This document shows positions 27,006-35,745 of a DNA stretch of 64,000 nt, one piece after another (the first letter of the stretch is position 1; the number at the start of each line of letters is the position of its first letter). A model generated the notes under the pieces. The model was given only the letters and a program-made list of their open reading frames with translations, was not told where the DNA came from and did not search any database. The stretch is from Rhodobacteraceae bacterium DSL-40 (GTDB lineage: Bacteria > Pseudomonadota > Alphaproteobacteria > Rhodobacterales > Rhodobacteraceae): contig QKPN01000001.1 in the NCBI GenBank assembly GCA_003258405.1, forward strand, positions 558,001 to 622,000, read 5' to 3'. A program made the translations under genes and the position numbers.

Positions 27006-27176
27006 ATGAAGAGCCGCAGGAGCTTTCTCAAAGCATTTCTGACACTTGTCGCAACGCCTGCAACACTTGCGCTTGGCCGCATCATGCCAGCGCACGCTGC
27101 AACACAGGAATTTCATGTCGTCAACGGCTGGATCGTCACCGACCACGATCTCGAGGTGTTGAAGAGACATGCTTAG
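27006..27176 (+). CDS. 56-aa Tat-signal peptide, putative export subunit for the GMC oxidoreductase
   Basis: Starts MKSRRSFLKAF, an exact twin-arginine SRRxFLK motif. A hydrophobic stretch and the cleavage site PAHAATQ follow. The mature part would be only about 24 residues and contains FHVVNGWIVTDHDLEVL. The stop overlaps the start of the GMC oxidoreductase by 8 bp. That enzyme has no signal of its own. In known FAD dehydrogenase complexes a small Tat-bearing subunit carries the flavoprotein across the membrane; this looks like a minimal version. Function is inferred from signal and overlap. Confidence 0.75.
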   Translation: MKSRRSFLKAFLTLVATPATLALGRIMPAHAATQEFHVVNGWIVTDHDLEVLKRHA

Positions 27177-28698
27177 TGACACGCGTAGTGCCGACCGGAG
27201 CCTGTTTTCGCAGACCTTCGACATTTGCATCATCGGCGCGGGACCGGCCGGCATCACCCTCGCCCGCCGCCTCGCCAGGAGCGGATGGAACGTTGCCCTC
27301 ATGGAAGGCGGCGACGTCGATTTCACCGATGAAAGTCAGGATCTCTACATCGGAGAAATCACCGGCATACCCTACACCGATTTGGATGCGGCGCGCCTGC
27401 GCTATCTCGGCGGCACCTCCAACCATTGGGGCGGGGCCTGCAGGGAGCTCGACGCCTACGATTTCACGCCCTGGCCCCATATCGCATTGAGTGGCTGGCC
27501 GATCTCCAAAAGTGATCTCGATCCTTACCAGCCAGAGGTCAACGACATCCTCGACCTCAAGCCGCCGGCCGGCTTCCCCGATCATCCAATCGATCATGAC
27601 GAGCACCTCTTCCGCAAGATCGACTACCGGCAATCCGGCCCGACCCGCTTTGGTCCGAAATACAAGGACGAGCTTGTGGCGTCGGACAAGATCCAGCTCG
27701 TGCTCAATGCCAATCTCGTCGATCTCCGGCTCGATTCTGAACTCCAGACCGTAACCGAGGCTGTCTTTCGCGGTTATGGTACTGACGATCCAGGCTTTAC
27801 GGTTCAGGCACGCATCTACTGCCTCTGCTGTGGAGGCATGGAGAATCCACGCATTCTCCTAAATGCCCGGAGTCAGGCCCTGAAAGGCATCGGCAACAAC
27901 TACGATCTTGTCGGGCGCTACTTCTGCGAGCACCCATTCATCACTGCAGGGGAGATCCTCTTCGAGGAGCCATTTTACGTGCGTGAGGAGTTCGCCCCGA
28001 CTCCCGCGGTGATCGGCGAGACCCGGATCCTCAACTACAACATGCATGTGGCACCCTGGAGCTACGGCAGCCCCCTATCCCTGCCCAAGGAAGTCGCGCG
28101 ATCGGCAGCCTGCGCCACCCCGTTTCTCGACCGCCTCGTGACGGAAGTGCTCGGAAAGTCGCTCAAATGCGACAATGATGCTTACGGCATAACCGGCTAC
28201 CGGGCTAAGCGCGAGGAAGCGTTTCACGGCCGCCTTGACCTCCAGATGGAACAGAGCCTCCTGCCAGGCAACCGCATCATGCTGATCGAGGATACCGATC
28301 GTTTCGGCCTCAACAAGATCGCTATGGACTGGAATCTCGGGGCGCTTGATCACCGCACGATACGGGCCGCTGTGATGGGCATCGGCACCCACCTTGCCGC
28401 CCACGGCATAGGCCGGGTCAAGGTGCCCGACTGGCTGCTTGACGATGACTGGGACGCTATGGTCAGCTCCGGCTCCATCCGGGGAAGCATGCATCACATG
28501 TGCACGACCCGCATGTCGGACAACGCGCGCGAAGGTGTCGTCGATGCGGACTGTCGCATTCACGGCATGACCAATCTCTACGTCGGAGGATCAAGTGTCT
28601 TTGCCACGGCCGGGCATGCAACGCCGACCTATACGATCTGCCAGCTCGCGCTCCGACTTGGAGACCATCTGACCCAGGAAGCGGCAAACCCGGCCTGA
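27169..28698 (+). CDS. GMC-family FAD oxidoreductase
   Basis: A 509-residue flavoprotein. The FAD motif is FDICIIGAGPAGITLARRLA (residues about 17-36), followed by the GMC signature LRYLGGTSNHWGGACREL. The C-terminal domain holds GSMHHMCTTRMSDNAREG and GGSSVFATAGHATPTYT, giving the expected active-site His. It belongs to the sugar/alcohol dehydrogenase branch that includes gluconate, sorbitol and glucose dehydrogenases. It has no signal peptide. The preceding overlapping Tat peptide suggests a periplasmic location after co-export. No cytochrome c electron-acceptor subunit is adjacent. The substrate is unknown. Confidence 0.85.
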   Translation: MLSDTRSADRSLFSQTFDICIIGAGPAGITLARRLARSGWNVALMEGGDVDFTDESQDLYIGEITGIPYTDLDAARLRYLGGTSNHWGGACRELDAYDFTPWPHIALSGWPISKSDLDPYQPEVNDILDLKPPAGFPDHPIDHDEHLFRKIDYRQSGPTRFGPKYKDELVASDKIQLVLNANLVDLRLDSELQTVTEAVFRGYGTDDPGFTVQARIYCLCCGGMENPRILLNARSQALKGIGNNYDLVGRYFCEHPFITAGEILFEEPFYVREEFAPTPAVIGETRILNYNMHVAPWSYGSPLSLPKEVARSAACATPFLDRLVTEVLGKSLKCDNDAYGITGYRAKREEAFHGRLDLQMEQSLLPGNRIMLIEDTDRFGLNKIAMDWNLGALDHRTIRAAVMGIGTHLAAHGIGRVKVPDWLLDDDWDAMVSSGSIRGSMHHMCTTRMSDNAREGVVDADCRIHGMTNLYVGGSSVFATAGHATPTYTICQLALRLGDHLTQEAANPA

Positions 28699-28828
28699 TC
28701 CCCGCTAGGGCTGGCAGCAGGCCCCATGCCTGCGGCCATTGCTGCGTGATCCGCAGCCAGATCAAGTCTTGCCCAGACGCCGAACGCGGGATAGGACGCG
28801 GACCGTAAGGGGTCTGGATCGCATCATC

Positions 28829-29446
28829 ATGTTCACCGGGATCATTACCGACATCGGCCGGATCGAGAGCCTCGAAGATCGGGGCGATCTGCGCGCGCGC
28901 ATCGTTTGCCATTATCAGCCCGAGTCGATCGCGCTCGGCGCTTCAATCGCCTGCGATGGCATTTGCCTCACCGTGGTTGATCTGGGCCCCTATGGCGACG
29001 GCGCATGGTTCGACGTCGATATCTCCGCGGAGACCCTGTCGAAGACAAACGTGCGCCATGGCCGCACGGCTTGGGCACCGGGCATCGGCATCAACCTCGA
29101 GCGCGCGCTCCGGCTTGGCGACGAGCTCGGCGGACACGTGGTATCGGGGCATGTCGATGGGGTGGCAGAGATCGTCTCGGTCAAGCCGGAGGGTGACAGC
29201 ACACGCGTGACCTTCCGCGCCCCCGATGAACTGGCTCGCTTTATTGCGCCGAAGGGCTCCGTTGCACTCAACGGAACATCGCTCACGGTGAACGAGGTTG
29301 ATGGCGCCGAATTCGGGGTGAACTTCATCCCCCACACCAAGACAGAGACGACTTGGGGCGACATAGCCCCAGGCGATCTTGTCAATCTCGAGATCGACAC
29401 GCTGGCCCGCTATGTCGCGCGGCTTGCAGAATACAACGCGGCCTGA
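28829..29446 (+). CDS. ribE: riboflavin synthase, alpha subunit
   Basis: A 205-residue enzyme made of two lumazine-binding repeats. The first opens [16 protein letters not shown] with the catalytic N-terminal MFTGI. The second begins near [14 protein letters not shown], and each repeat has a SLTV/CLTV block ([21 protein letters not shown]). It dismutates two 6,7-dimethyl-8-ribityllumazine molecules to riboflavin. The open frame extends 30 codons upstream without family likeness. It heads the rib-nusB cluster. The leader shows no FMN riboswitch that I can recognise. Confidence 0.93.
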   Translation: MFTGIITDIGRIESLEDRGDLRARIVCHYQPESIALGASIACDGICLTVVDLGPYGDGAWFDVDISAETLSKTNVRHGRTAWAPGIGINLERALRLGDELGGHVVSGHVDGVAEIVSVKPEGDSTRVTFRAPDELARFIAPKGSVALNGTSLTVNEVDGAEFGVNFIPHTKTETTWGDIAPGDLVNLEIDTLARYVARLAEYNAA

Positions 29447-29462
29447 GGGAGGAGCGACAGGG

Positions 29463-30587
29463 ATGGAAGATGGTCTCAAGTCGCAGAGCGACGACAGCTT
29501 TACCGACGCGATTTCCTCCATCGAGGAGATCATCGACGACGCCCGCAACGGTCGGATGTTCATCCTCGTCGACCATGAGGACCGCGAGAACGAAGGCGAT
29601 CTGGTGATTCCCGCCCAGATGTGCACGCCCGACGCCGTCAACTTCATGGCGACCCACGGCCGCGGCCTCATCTGCCTCACGCTTCAGGGCGAGCGGCTCG
29701 ACTCCCTCGGCCTGCCCATGATGGCTCAGGCCAACTCCTCCCGGCATGAAACGGCCTTCACGGTCTCCATCGAAGCCCGCGAAGGCGTAACGACAGGCAT
29801 CTCGGCGCACGACCGCGCCCGCACTGTCGCAGTGGCGATCGATCCCCGCTCGGGACCGCAGGACATTGCAACCCCGGGGCATGTCTTCCCGCTCCGCGCC
29901 CGCGAGGGCGGCGTTCTGGTACGCGCCGGTCATACGGAAGCTGCGGTCGATATCTCCCGGCTCGCCGGACTGAATCCCTCGGGTGTGATCTGCGAGATCA
30001 TGAACGAGGACGGCACAATGGCGCGACTGCCCGATCTCGTGGCCTTCGCACAGCGCCATGGTCTAAAGATCGGCACGATTTCCGATCTCATTGCCTACCG
30101 GCGCCGACACGACAATCTCGTGCGCCGCACGCGAAGCGAAACTGTGACCTCCGAGTTCGGCGGTCAGTGGCATTTGCATGTGTTTTCCGACGTCACCGGC
30201 GGCGCCGAGCATATCGTCCTCACCAAGGGCGATCTCACCACGTCAGAGCCTGTCCTCTGTCGCATGCACGCCATCAATCCTATGGAAGACCTGCTCGCCC
30301 TTCATCCTGGCCGCTCGCACCAGCTCCGCGATGCAATGCGCACCATCGCAGAGGAAGGACGCGGTGTCGTCGTCCTGCTGCGCGACATGTCGACGAAGCT
30401 CGAGATCGGCGATCACGTCAGCCCGCACAAGCTTCGCCAGTACGGTCTCGGCGCTCAGATCCTGAGCTCGCTGGGCCTTACCGAAATTGTGCTGCTCAGC
30501 AATTCCCCCAGCCCCAAGGTCGTCGGTCTTGACGGCTATGGCCTCAAGATCATCGGCACCCGGCCGATTCCGACGACGGAGACCTGA
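29463..30587 (+). CDS. ribB: RibBA: 3,4-dihydroxy-2-butanone-4-phosphate synthase with degenerate GTP cyclohydrolase II domain
   Basis: A 374-residue two-domain protein. Residues 1 to about 210 are an intact RibB domain: [36 protein letters not shown] and [12 protein letters not shown]. The C-terminal domain follows the RibA fold ([35 protein letters not shown]). The stretch that should carry the zinc cysteines GDxxxSxRCDCG instead reads [18 protein letters not shown], with no cysteines. The protein should make dihydroxybutanone phosphate but not act as a GTP cyclohydrolase. GGAGG precedes the start, 16 bp after ribE. Confidence 0.9.
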   Translation: MEDGLKSQSDDSFTDAISSIEEIIDDARNGRMFILVDHEDRENEGDLVIPAQMCTPDAVNFMATHGRGLICLTLQGERLDSLGLPMMAQANSSRHETAFTVSIEAREGVTTGISAHDRARTVAVAIDPRSGPQDIATPGHVFPLRAREGGVLVRAGHTEAAVDISRLAGLNPSGVICEIMNEDGTMARLPDLVAFAQRHGLKIGTISDLIAYRRRHDNLVRRTRSETVTSEFGGQWHLHVFSDVTGGAEHIVLTKGDLTTSEPVLCRMHAINPMEDLLALHPGRSHQLRDAMRTIAEEGRGVVVLLRDMSTKLEIGDHVSPHKLRQYGLGAQILSSLGLTEIVLLSNSPSPKVVGLDGYGLKIIGTRPIPTTET

Positions 30588-30588
30588 A

Positions 30589-31125
30589 ATGGCCAGCCAT
30601 GAGCAAAAAGATGCCCTGCCGCTTCCAACCTTTGAGCGTCCGACGCGGGTCGCGCTGATCGTCGCGCCGTTTTACCGAGATATCGCCGACAATCTGATCG
30701 CCGGTGCGTGCAAGGTACTCGACACGGCAAATGTCGCGCACGAGACCATCGAGGTACCCGGCGCGCTCGAGATCCCGACCACCGTGGCGCTTGCTGCCCG
30801 CAGCGGTGAATTCGACGGGTTCGTAGCACTCGGCTGTGTTATCCGCGGCGAGACGACCCACTACGATACCGTCTGCAACGACAGCTCTCGTGGCCTCACG
30901 CTGCTCGGGCTCAAGGGGGTTTGCATCGGCAACGGAATTCTTACCGTCGAAAACACCGCGCAGGCGATGGCCCGTGCGCGGCCTTCGGAAATGAACAAGG
31001 GCGGCGGTGCAGCGGAGGCCTGTCTTCATCTCATCACGCTTGCCCGCCGTTTTGCGCCCAGCACAACCCCGCTCCCCGAGGGAAGCTTCCGCCTTGCGGG
31101 TGAGGTAGATGGAGAATTTGCCTGA
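30589..31125 (+). CDS. ribH: 6,7-dimethyl-8-ribityllumazine synthase
   Basis: A 178-residue enzyme that condenses dihydroxybutanone phosphate with the pyrimidine intermediate. Key blocks are VALIVAPFYRDIADNL, EVPGALEIPTTVALA, and GCVIRGETTHYDTVCN, which has the catalytic His. The C-terminal LHLITLARRF is typical. The start at 30589 lies one base after the ribBA stop, so translation is coupled. The upstream open frame is a shadow of ribBA. The product feeds RibE. Confidence 0.93.
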   Translation: MASHEQKDALPLPTFERPTRVALIVAPFYRDIADNLIAGACKVLDTANVAHETIEVPGALEIPTTVALAARSGEFDGFVALGCVIRGETTHYDTVCNDSSRGLTLLGLKGVCIGNGILTVENTAQAMARARPSEMNKGGGAAEACLHLITLARRFAPSTTPLPEGSFRLAGEVDGEFA

Positions 31126-31126
31126 G

Positions 31127-31612
31127 ATGAGCGAAACCGTCCGCATCTCGGCTGCGGAGGCCCGGCGCCGACGCTCGGCCGCGCGGTTCTATGCCGTGCA
31201 GGCCCTCTTCCAGATGGAAGCAGCCGGCGCCGCTCTCGACGACATCGAGGCCGAGTTCGAGGTTCACCGCATCGGCACCGAAATCGATGGCGTGCCCTAT
31301 CAGCCCGCCGACCTCGAGCATTTCCGCAATCTTCTGCGCGCGAGTGTGAAGCACCAGGCGCGCATTGACCAGATGACGAACCGGGCGCTTGTCGCGCGTT
31401 GGCCGATCGAGCGGATTGACCCGACGGTGCGCGCCGTCTTCCGCGCGGCGGGCGCCGAACTCGTGGCCTGCGACACTCCGCCCAAGGTGACGATCACCGA
31501 GTTTGTCGATGTGGCAAAGGCCTTCTTTCCGGACGGCAAGGAAACCAAGTTCGTAAACGCGGTTCTCGATCACATGGCACGCGAGGCGAGACCGAGCGCG
31601 TTCGCCTCGTGA
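31127..31612 (+). CDS. nusB: transcription antitermination factor NusB
   Basis: About 161 residues, all helical. The RNA-binding N-terminus is ARRRRSAARFYAVQALFQME and the NusE-contact region lies near ITEFVDVAKAFFPDGKETKFVNAV. NusB joins NusA, NusE and NusG to suppress termination in rRNA operons. The start is uncertain: ATG 31127 follows the ribH stop by one base, while an in-frame ATG at 31109 would overlap ribH. The linkage ribH-nusB is common across bacteria. Confidence 0.9.
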   Translation: MSETVRISAAEARRRRSAARFYAVQALFQMEAAGAALDDIEAEFEVHRIGTEIDGVPYQPADLEHFRNLLRASVKHQARIDQMTNRALVARWPIERIDPTVRAVFRAAGAELVACDTPPKVTITEFVDVAKAFFPDGKETKFVNAVLDHMAREARPSAFAS

Positions 31613-32358
31613 GCATCTCGAGTGGAGGCCCGCTTCGGTCCCTGGAGGCCCGACGACTTCTGGCGGAGAGCTTTCGGCTCCTGAGCCAGCATTTTGGTAT
31701 TTTTCTTCCTCTGGCACTTGCCCCTGCGCTTCTTGAGGAGGCAGCACTTATTGCGCTTCTGCCCGGAGGCGATGCTCAGGCCCCGGACACCTTTACCCCG
31801 GGCCTCGCGATAGCGGCGTTCGCCAGCAGTCTTGCGAGTCACATCGTCATCGCACTGGTCACCCTTGCGAGCATCGATTTCATCGCGCAGCGTAACCGCA
31901 GCCTCGACACCTACTTGCGCATCACATTCTCGCAAGTGCTACCGATCCTGGTGATTGGCACACTTGTCTCGGTCGTGGCCGGGCTTGCTGCGATCTTCTT
32001 CGTCATTCCTGGCCTGTATGTCTATGCCCAGTTCTTCGTCTGGCTGCCATGTCTGCTCTTCGAGCGTGCAGGCTTCGGCTGCCTCAGCCGCGCTCAAAGT
32101 CTCACGAGAGGCCATCGCTGGCCGCTCGTTGGCATCCTTCTGATCCTTGCGCTCGTCTTTTTCGGTCTGATGGTATTCCTCGGCCCTGTCTGGACAGCGC
32201 TGACAACAGGGCTGCACGGCATATTGGCCGCTCTTCTGAGTGCCGCACTGTCAGGCTTCAGCTACGCAATCATCGGCATCTTCGGCGCCAAGGTCTATCT
32301 TCGCCTGCGCTTTCTGGAGGATGGCGAGACACCGGACCGGATTGCCGACGCGCTCTGA
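31609..32358 (+). CDS. polytopic membrane protein of unknown function
   Basis: A 249-residue protein with about six membrane segments, for example HFGIFLPLALAPALLEEAAL, VLPILVIGTLVSVVAGLAAI and WPLVGILLILALVFFGLMVF. The segment after GLYVYAQFFVWLPCLLFE with a following SLTRGHRW resembles the YciC/DUF975-type membrane domains. It starts with GTG at 31609, whose GTGA overlaps the nusB stop, so it is the last gene of the rib-nusB operon. No catalytic residues are recognisable. Confidence 0.7.
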   Translation: MSISSGGPLRSLEARRLLAESFRLLSQHFGIFLPLALAPALLEEAALIALLPGGDAQAPDTFTPGLAIAAFASSLASHIVIALVTLASIDFIAQRNRSLDTYLRITFSQVLPILVIGTLVSVVAGLAAIFFVIPGLYVYAQFFVWLPCLLFERAGFGCLSRAQSLTRGHRWPLVGILLILALVFFGLMVFLGPVWTALTTGLHGILAALLSAALSGFSYAIIGIFGAKVYLRLRFLEDGETPDRIADAL

Positions 32359-32415
32359 ATGCAACCTGCCTTGGATGTCAGGCTCACCATCGCAGTAGCC
32401 GGAGCGCGAAATGAA

Positions 32416-32466
32416 AGCGCCCGCCATGGGGGGGCGGGCGCTACCTGATCCGGCCCCCTAAGGGGC
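32416..32466. terminator. tandem hairpins between the rib-nusB operon and ribokinase
   Basis: First hairpin: perfect 10-bp stem AGCGCCCGCC / GGCGGGCGCT with a seven-base loop (32416-32442). Second: GCCCC / GGGGC with loop CTAA (32453-32466). They lie between convergent transcription units, so they probably act on both. No T run follows. Confidence 0.6.
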
Positions 32467-32592
32467 AGTCTGACCCGGCTTACGCACTATTACATATATC
32501 GATAATGATGCACAAATACTGTGCAACGAATTCCTTAATTTCCGGGAGTGCGGAATGCGTCGCCACGCTAACAGCATTCTGCGACTGCCAGA

Positions 32593-33516
32593 TCAGCCGC
32601 GAAGCAGTGCGTCAACTTCTGCACGCGAAGGCATGGAAGCTGCAGCCCCCGGCCGCGTCACAGAAAGTCCCGCGACCGCACAACCGAAGCGGACCGCTTC
32701 CAGTGGAGGACGCCCTTCCGCAAGAGCCGCGGCGAAACCCCCATTGAATGCATCTCCCGCCCCTGTCGTGTCGACGACCGGCCCTGCCGAAACCGCCGGA
32801 ACAATCTGCGAGATCCCTTCTCCGTGAAAGAGTGCCCCCCGCTCACCCAGCGTAAGGATCACCGTCCCGGCGCCCTTCTCTCGCAAGGCATTGGCTGCCG
32901 CGCGCGCGCCCTGCAGCCCCTCGACTGAAAGCCCGGTGAGCACAGCCGCCTCGGTTTCATTCGGCGTCAGATAGTCGCACAAACTAATCACCTCCGCCGG
33001 GAGGGGCTGGGCAGGCGCCGGATTGAGGAGTGTGGCGACCCCTGCCGCACGTGCAATCTCAAGCCCGCGGACAGCGGCCGCCAAAGGCTGCTCAAGCTGT
33101 GTCATGAAGATCGAGGCTCCGGAAATCCGCGCGGCCTCGGCGTCAAGGTCTTCCGCGGCAATTGTCCCCGCCGCCCCTGGCGCAATGATGATCGCATTCT
33201 CGCCGGTTGCTTCATCGAGAAAGATAAAGGCCGAACCGGTATGGCTCTCTGGGCAGGAGCGGACCACCGGCGTTACCCCTGCGTCCGCCCATGTCTGTGT
33301 TGCCATCTCGGCAAAGGCATCCGCTCCAAGCCGGGTGACGAAAACCGTCTCGGCGCCCATGCGTGCCGCCGCCACTGCTTGGTTCGACCCCTTGCCACCG
33401 GGTCCGAGCGCAAAACCAGATCCGAGCAGTGTCTCGCCCAGCCTTGGCAGCCGGGAGGCCCGATACGCCGCGTCCGCAACAAATACCCCGAGGATCACTA
33501 CCTTACCCATCTGCAT
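32593..33516 (-). CDS. rbsK: ribokinase (PfkB family)
   Basis: A 307-residue sugar kinase. Visible are the N-terminal substrate motif GPGGKGSNQAVAAARMG and the C-terminal PfkB signature DTTGAGDAFNGGFAAAL, with the catalytic Asp and anion hole. NPAPAQPLPAEV and LTPNETEAAVLTG are typical of ribokinases. It phosphorylates ribose or a related furanose at O5. It starts 3 bp after the hybrid-kinase gene, so it is read as the last gene of a signalling operon. No ribose transporter is nearby, which is unusual. Confidence 0.87.
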   Translation of the reverse strand: MQMGKVVILGVFVADAAYRASRLPRLGETLLGSGFALGPGGKGSNQAVAAARMGAETVFVTRLGADAFAEMATQTWADAGVTPVVRSCPESHTGSAFIFLDEATGENAIIIAPGAAGTIAAEDLDAEAARISGASIFMTQLEQPLAAAVRGLEIARAAGVATLLNPAPAQPLPAEVISLCDYLTPNETEAAVLTGLSVEGLQGARAAANALREKGAGTVILTLGERGALFHGEGISQIVPAVSAGPVVDTTGAGDAFNGGFAAALAEGRPPLEAVRFGCAVAGLSVTRPGAAASMPSRAEVDALLRG

Positions 33517-33519
33517 ATC

Positions 33520-35745
33520 TCATCCCATCAGGCGACTGGTGGCAGGCACGACACTCGCCAGCAACGCTCTCAGGCGCGCCGGCGCTACGGGTTTGTTCAG
33601 AAGCACAACCCCGAGCTGCCGGCACCGCTCGGCCACCTCGTCGGTCCGGTCGGCAGTTACCAGCGCCGCGGGAATGATCCCCTGCGTAGCACGGATCGCG
33701 GTGATCGCATCGAGGCCGTTTTTTCCATCATCGAGGTGATAGTCGGCGAGCATGATGTCCGGTGCAATGCCCAGTTCTTGGAGCAGTGCATCTGCATCGG
33801 CAAGGCCGCTTGCCTCAAGCGTGCTGACTCCCCAGCTTTCCAGCAGGGCCGTTAGCGCCATGCGGACCACCTTGTCATTCTCGATCACGAGCACGATCAG
33901 ATCGGCGGGATGCACCTCCTCTGAGGACGGTCTGCCCAGAAGCTCCGATGCCGCTATCTCCTCGCCATCAGCCAGCGCCACGCTGACACGAAACCCGGTG
34001 CCACGCCCGACTTCCGAAACGAGATCGAGATCGTGCCCAAGCAGCGCGCAGGCGCGCTCGACAATCGCCAGGCCGAGCCCCATGCCCTCCTCGGCACCTA
34101 CCGAGGTGCCGAGCCGCTGGAATTCGCGAAAGATCGCCGCGCGCTCGGCCTCGGGAATACCTGGTCCAGTGTCCCACACCTCGATCCGCGCTCGCCCACC
34201 ACGCCGCCTCACCCCAAGCAACACCTTGCCCGTCCGGGTATAGCGTACCGCATTGGCAAGGAGATTCTGCACGATCCGGCGAAGATAGGACGCATCGCTT
34301 CTCACAACGAGCCGGGTCGGCACCACTCGCAAGTCGAGCCGTTTCTGGCGGGCAATCTCGCGGAATTCGCTGCCAAGCTGCGCTAGCACCTGCCCGAGCG
34401 GGACGTTGGTAATGGAGAGAGCCGCATTGCCACTATCCAGCCGCGAGATATCTAGAAGCGCCCCGAGAATGCCCTCGACACTTTCGAAAGCGCTCTGAAC
34501 TCTACGGACCGTGTCGAGAACATCCTCTCCAGCGCTCGAACGCTCAAGCGAGGCAAGAAAGAGCTTCGCAGCCGAAAGCGGCTGGAGGAGATCATGGCTT
34601 GCCGCAGCAACAAATCGAGACTTCGAGGCATTCGCGAGTTCAGCTTCGGCCAGCGCCTCCTGAAGCGCGATGGTGCGTTCCTGCACCCGCCGCTCGAGGC
34701 CTGCATTTGCCGCGTTCATGGCGATCTGCGCTTCCCGCTCGGCGGTCACATCGGTGAACGAGATCACAAACCCCCGATCCGGCATCTCTTGGCCGAAAAC
34801 GTCGAGATAGACGTTGTCCCGGGTGTGAAGCTCCATCGTCAACGGCATGCGGGCTTCCGGGCAATCCACCCACTGCCCGAGCCGCCGCGGACCCTCGGTC
34901 TCGTCGAAAAGACGCGACCGGCCGAAATGCTCAGAAAATACCGCGAAAGGTGTCCCGACCCGTAGAATTTGGATCGGCGGAGACAGCAGATCGCGGAGCC
35001 GCGCGTTCCAGCCCACCAGACGCTGATCCCTGTCGAAGATGCAGATGCCCTGATCGATATGATCAAGCGTCGCGCGGATGAGGCGCGCCTGTTCGTCGAG
35101 GAGCTTGTCACGCTCCTGCCGCTCCATCTTGATGAGTTCGGTAATTTCGGTCTGGAGCATTGCCGTGCCCTGACCGGGTGTGCGCTGCTCGCTCACCTGC
35201 AACCAGCGATCACCGCTCAGCCTCACATTGAAGTTGACCGACTGCCGCCGATGAGTGGCCAGACGCTGCGTAACCCAATCCTGGCGGCTCATGTCCTCGG
35301 GAAAGATGATGAACCGGCTGTGCGAGCAGAACCGTACGTAATCGACGAAATTGAGGCCTGGCCCCAGTTTGTCGGCCACATCGGGAAGAGTCTGGGCAAA
35401 ACGACTATTGTGCATTACCAGCACATCGTCGCTATCGAACAGCGCGAAACCTTCCTTCACCGCCTCGATCGCATCATAAAGATCCGATCGAGCCCGCTCC
35501 GCATCCGACATCGCCTGCGCAAGCCGGGCGTTAGACTCATTCAGAAGCTGGAGTGTCTGCTCGAGATCCCGGGTCCGAGCGCGCACCTCCGCCTCGAGCA
35601 TGAGCGCACGCTCGAAATTCGCGAAGGCCTCGCCCGAATCTGCTGAGGCCTGTTCGACCCGGCGCATCAAAGCCGAGGCAATCTTCAATAGCTTCTCGTT
35701 CTGCCGCTCGAGAGAATCCCGCGGGTTGACGATGGAAAGGTTCAA
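33520..35745 (-). CDS. hybrid histidine kinase with coiled coil, two PAS-like domains and receiver (NahK/ErcS'-like)
   Basis: 741 residues, soluble. An N-terminal coiled coil lies at about 10-90, PAS-like domains at about 90-205 and 225-340, and a linker coil. The dimerisation/phosphoacceptor site is FVAAASHDLLQPLSAAKLF (His 384), followed by the ATPase with NLLANAVRYT and DTGPGIPEAE and GMGLGLAI. A C-terminal receiver has Asp 668 in PDIMLADYHLDDG. The SHDLLQPL H-box and this layout match the kinases paired with FIST-domain proteins in pseudomonads. Its start overlaps the FIST gene by 4 bp. Absence of membrane segments fits a kinase controlled by a soluble partner. Confidence 0.87.
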   Translation of the reverse strand: MNLSIVNPRDSLERQNEKLLKIASALMRRVEQASADSGEAFANFERALMLEAEVRARTRDLEQTLQLLNESNARLAQAMSDAERARSDLYDAIEAVKEGFALFDSDDVLVMHNSRFAQTLPDVADKLGPGLNFVDYVRFCSHSRFIIFPEDMSRQDWVTQRLATHRRQSVNFNVRLSGDRWLQVSEQRTPGQGTAMLQTEITELIKMERQERDKLLDEQARLIRATLDHIDQGICIFDRDQRLVGWNARLRDLLSPPIQILRVGTPFAVFSEHFGRSRLFDETEGPRRLGQWVDCPEARMPLTMELHTRDNVYLDVFGQEMPDRGFVISFTDVTAEREAQIAMNAANAGLERRVQERTIALQEALAEAELANASKSRFVAAASHDLLQPLSAAKLFLASLERSSAGEDVLDTVRRVQSAFESVEGILGALLDISRLDSGNAALSITNVPLGQVLAQLGSEFREIARQKRLDLRVVPTRLVVRSDASYLRRIVQNLLANAVRYTRTGKVLLGVRRRGGRARIEVWDTGPGIPEAERAAIFREFQRLGTSVGAEEGMGLGLAIVERACALLGHDLDLVSEVGRGTGFRVSVALADGEEIAASELLGRPSSEEVHPADLIVLVIENDKVVRMALTALLESWGVSTLEASGLADADALLQELGIAPDIMLADYHLDDGKNGLDAITAIRATQGIIPAALVTADRTDEVAERCRQLGVVLLNKPVAPARLRALLASVVPATSRLMG

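Noticed and set aside
28699-28828. Possible FMN riboswitch before ribE
   Set aside because: The conserved FMN-riboswitch core segments are absent. Only a 6-bp GCAGGC/GCCTGC hairpin is visible, which is not specific.
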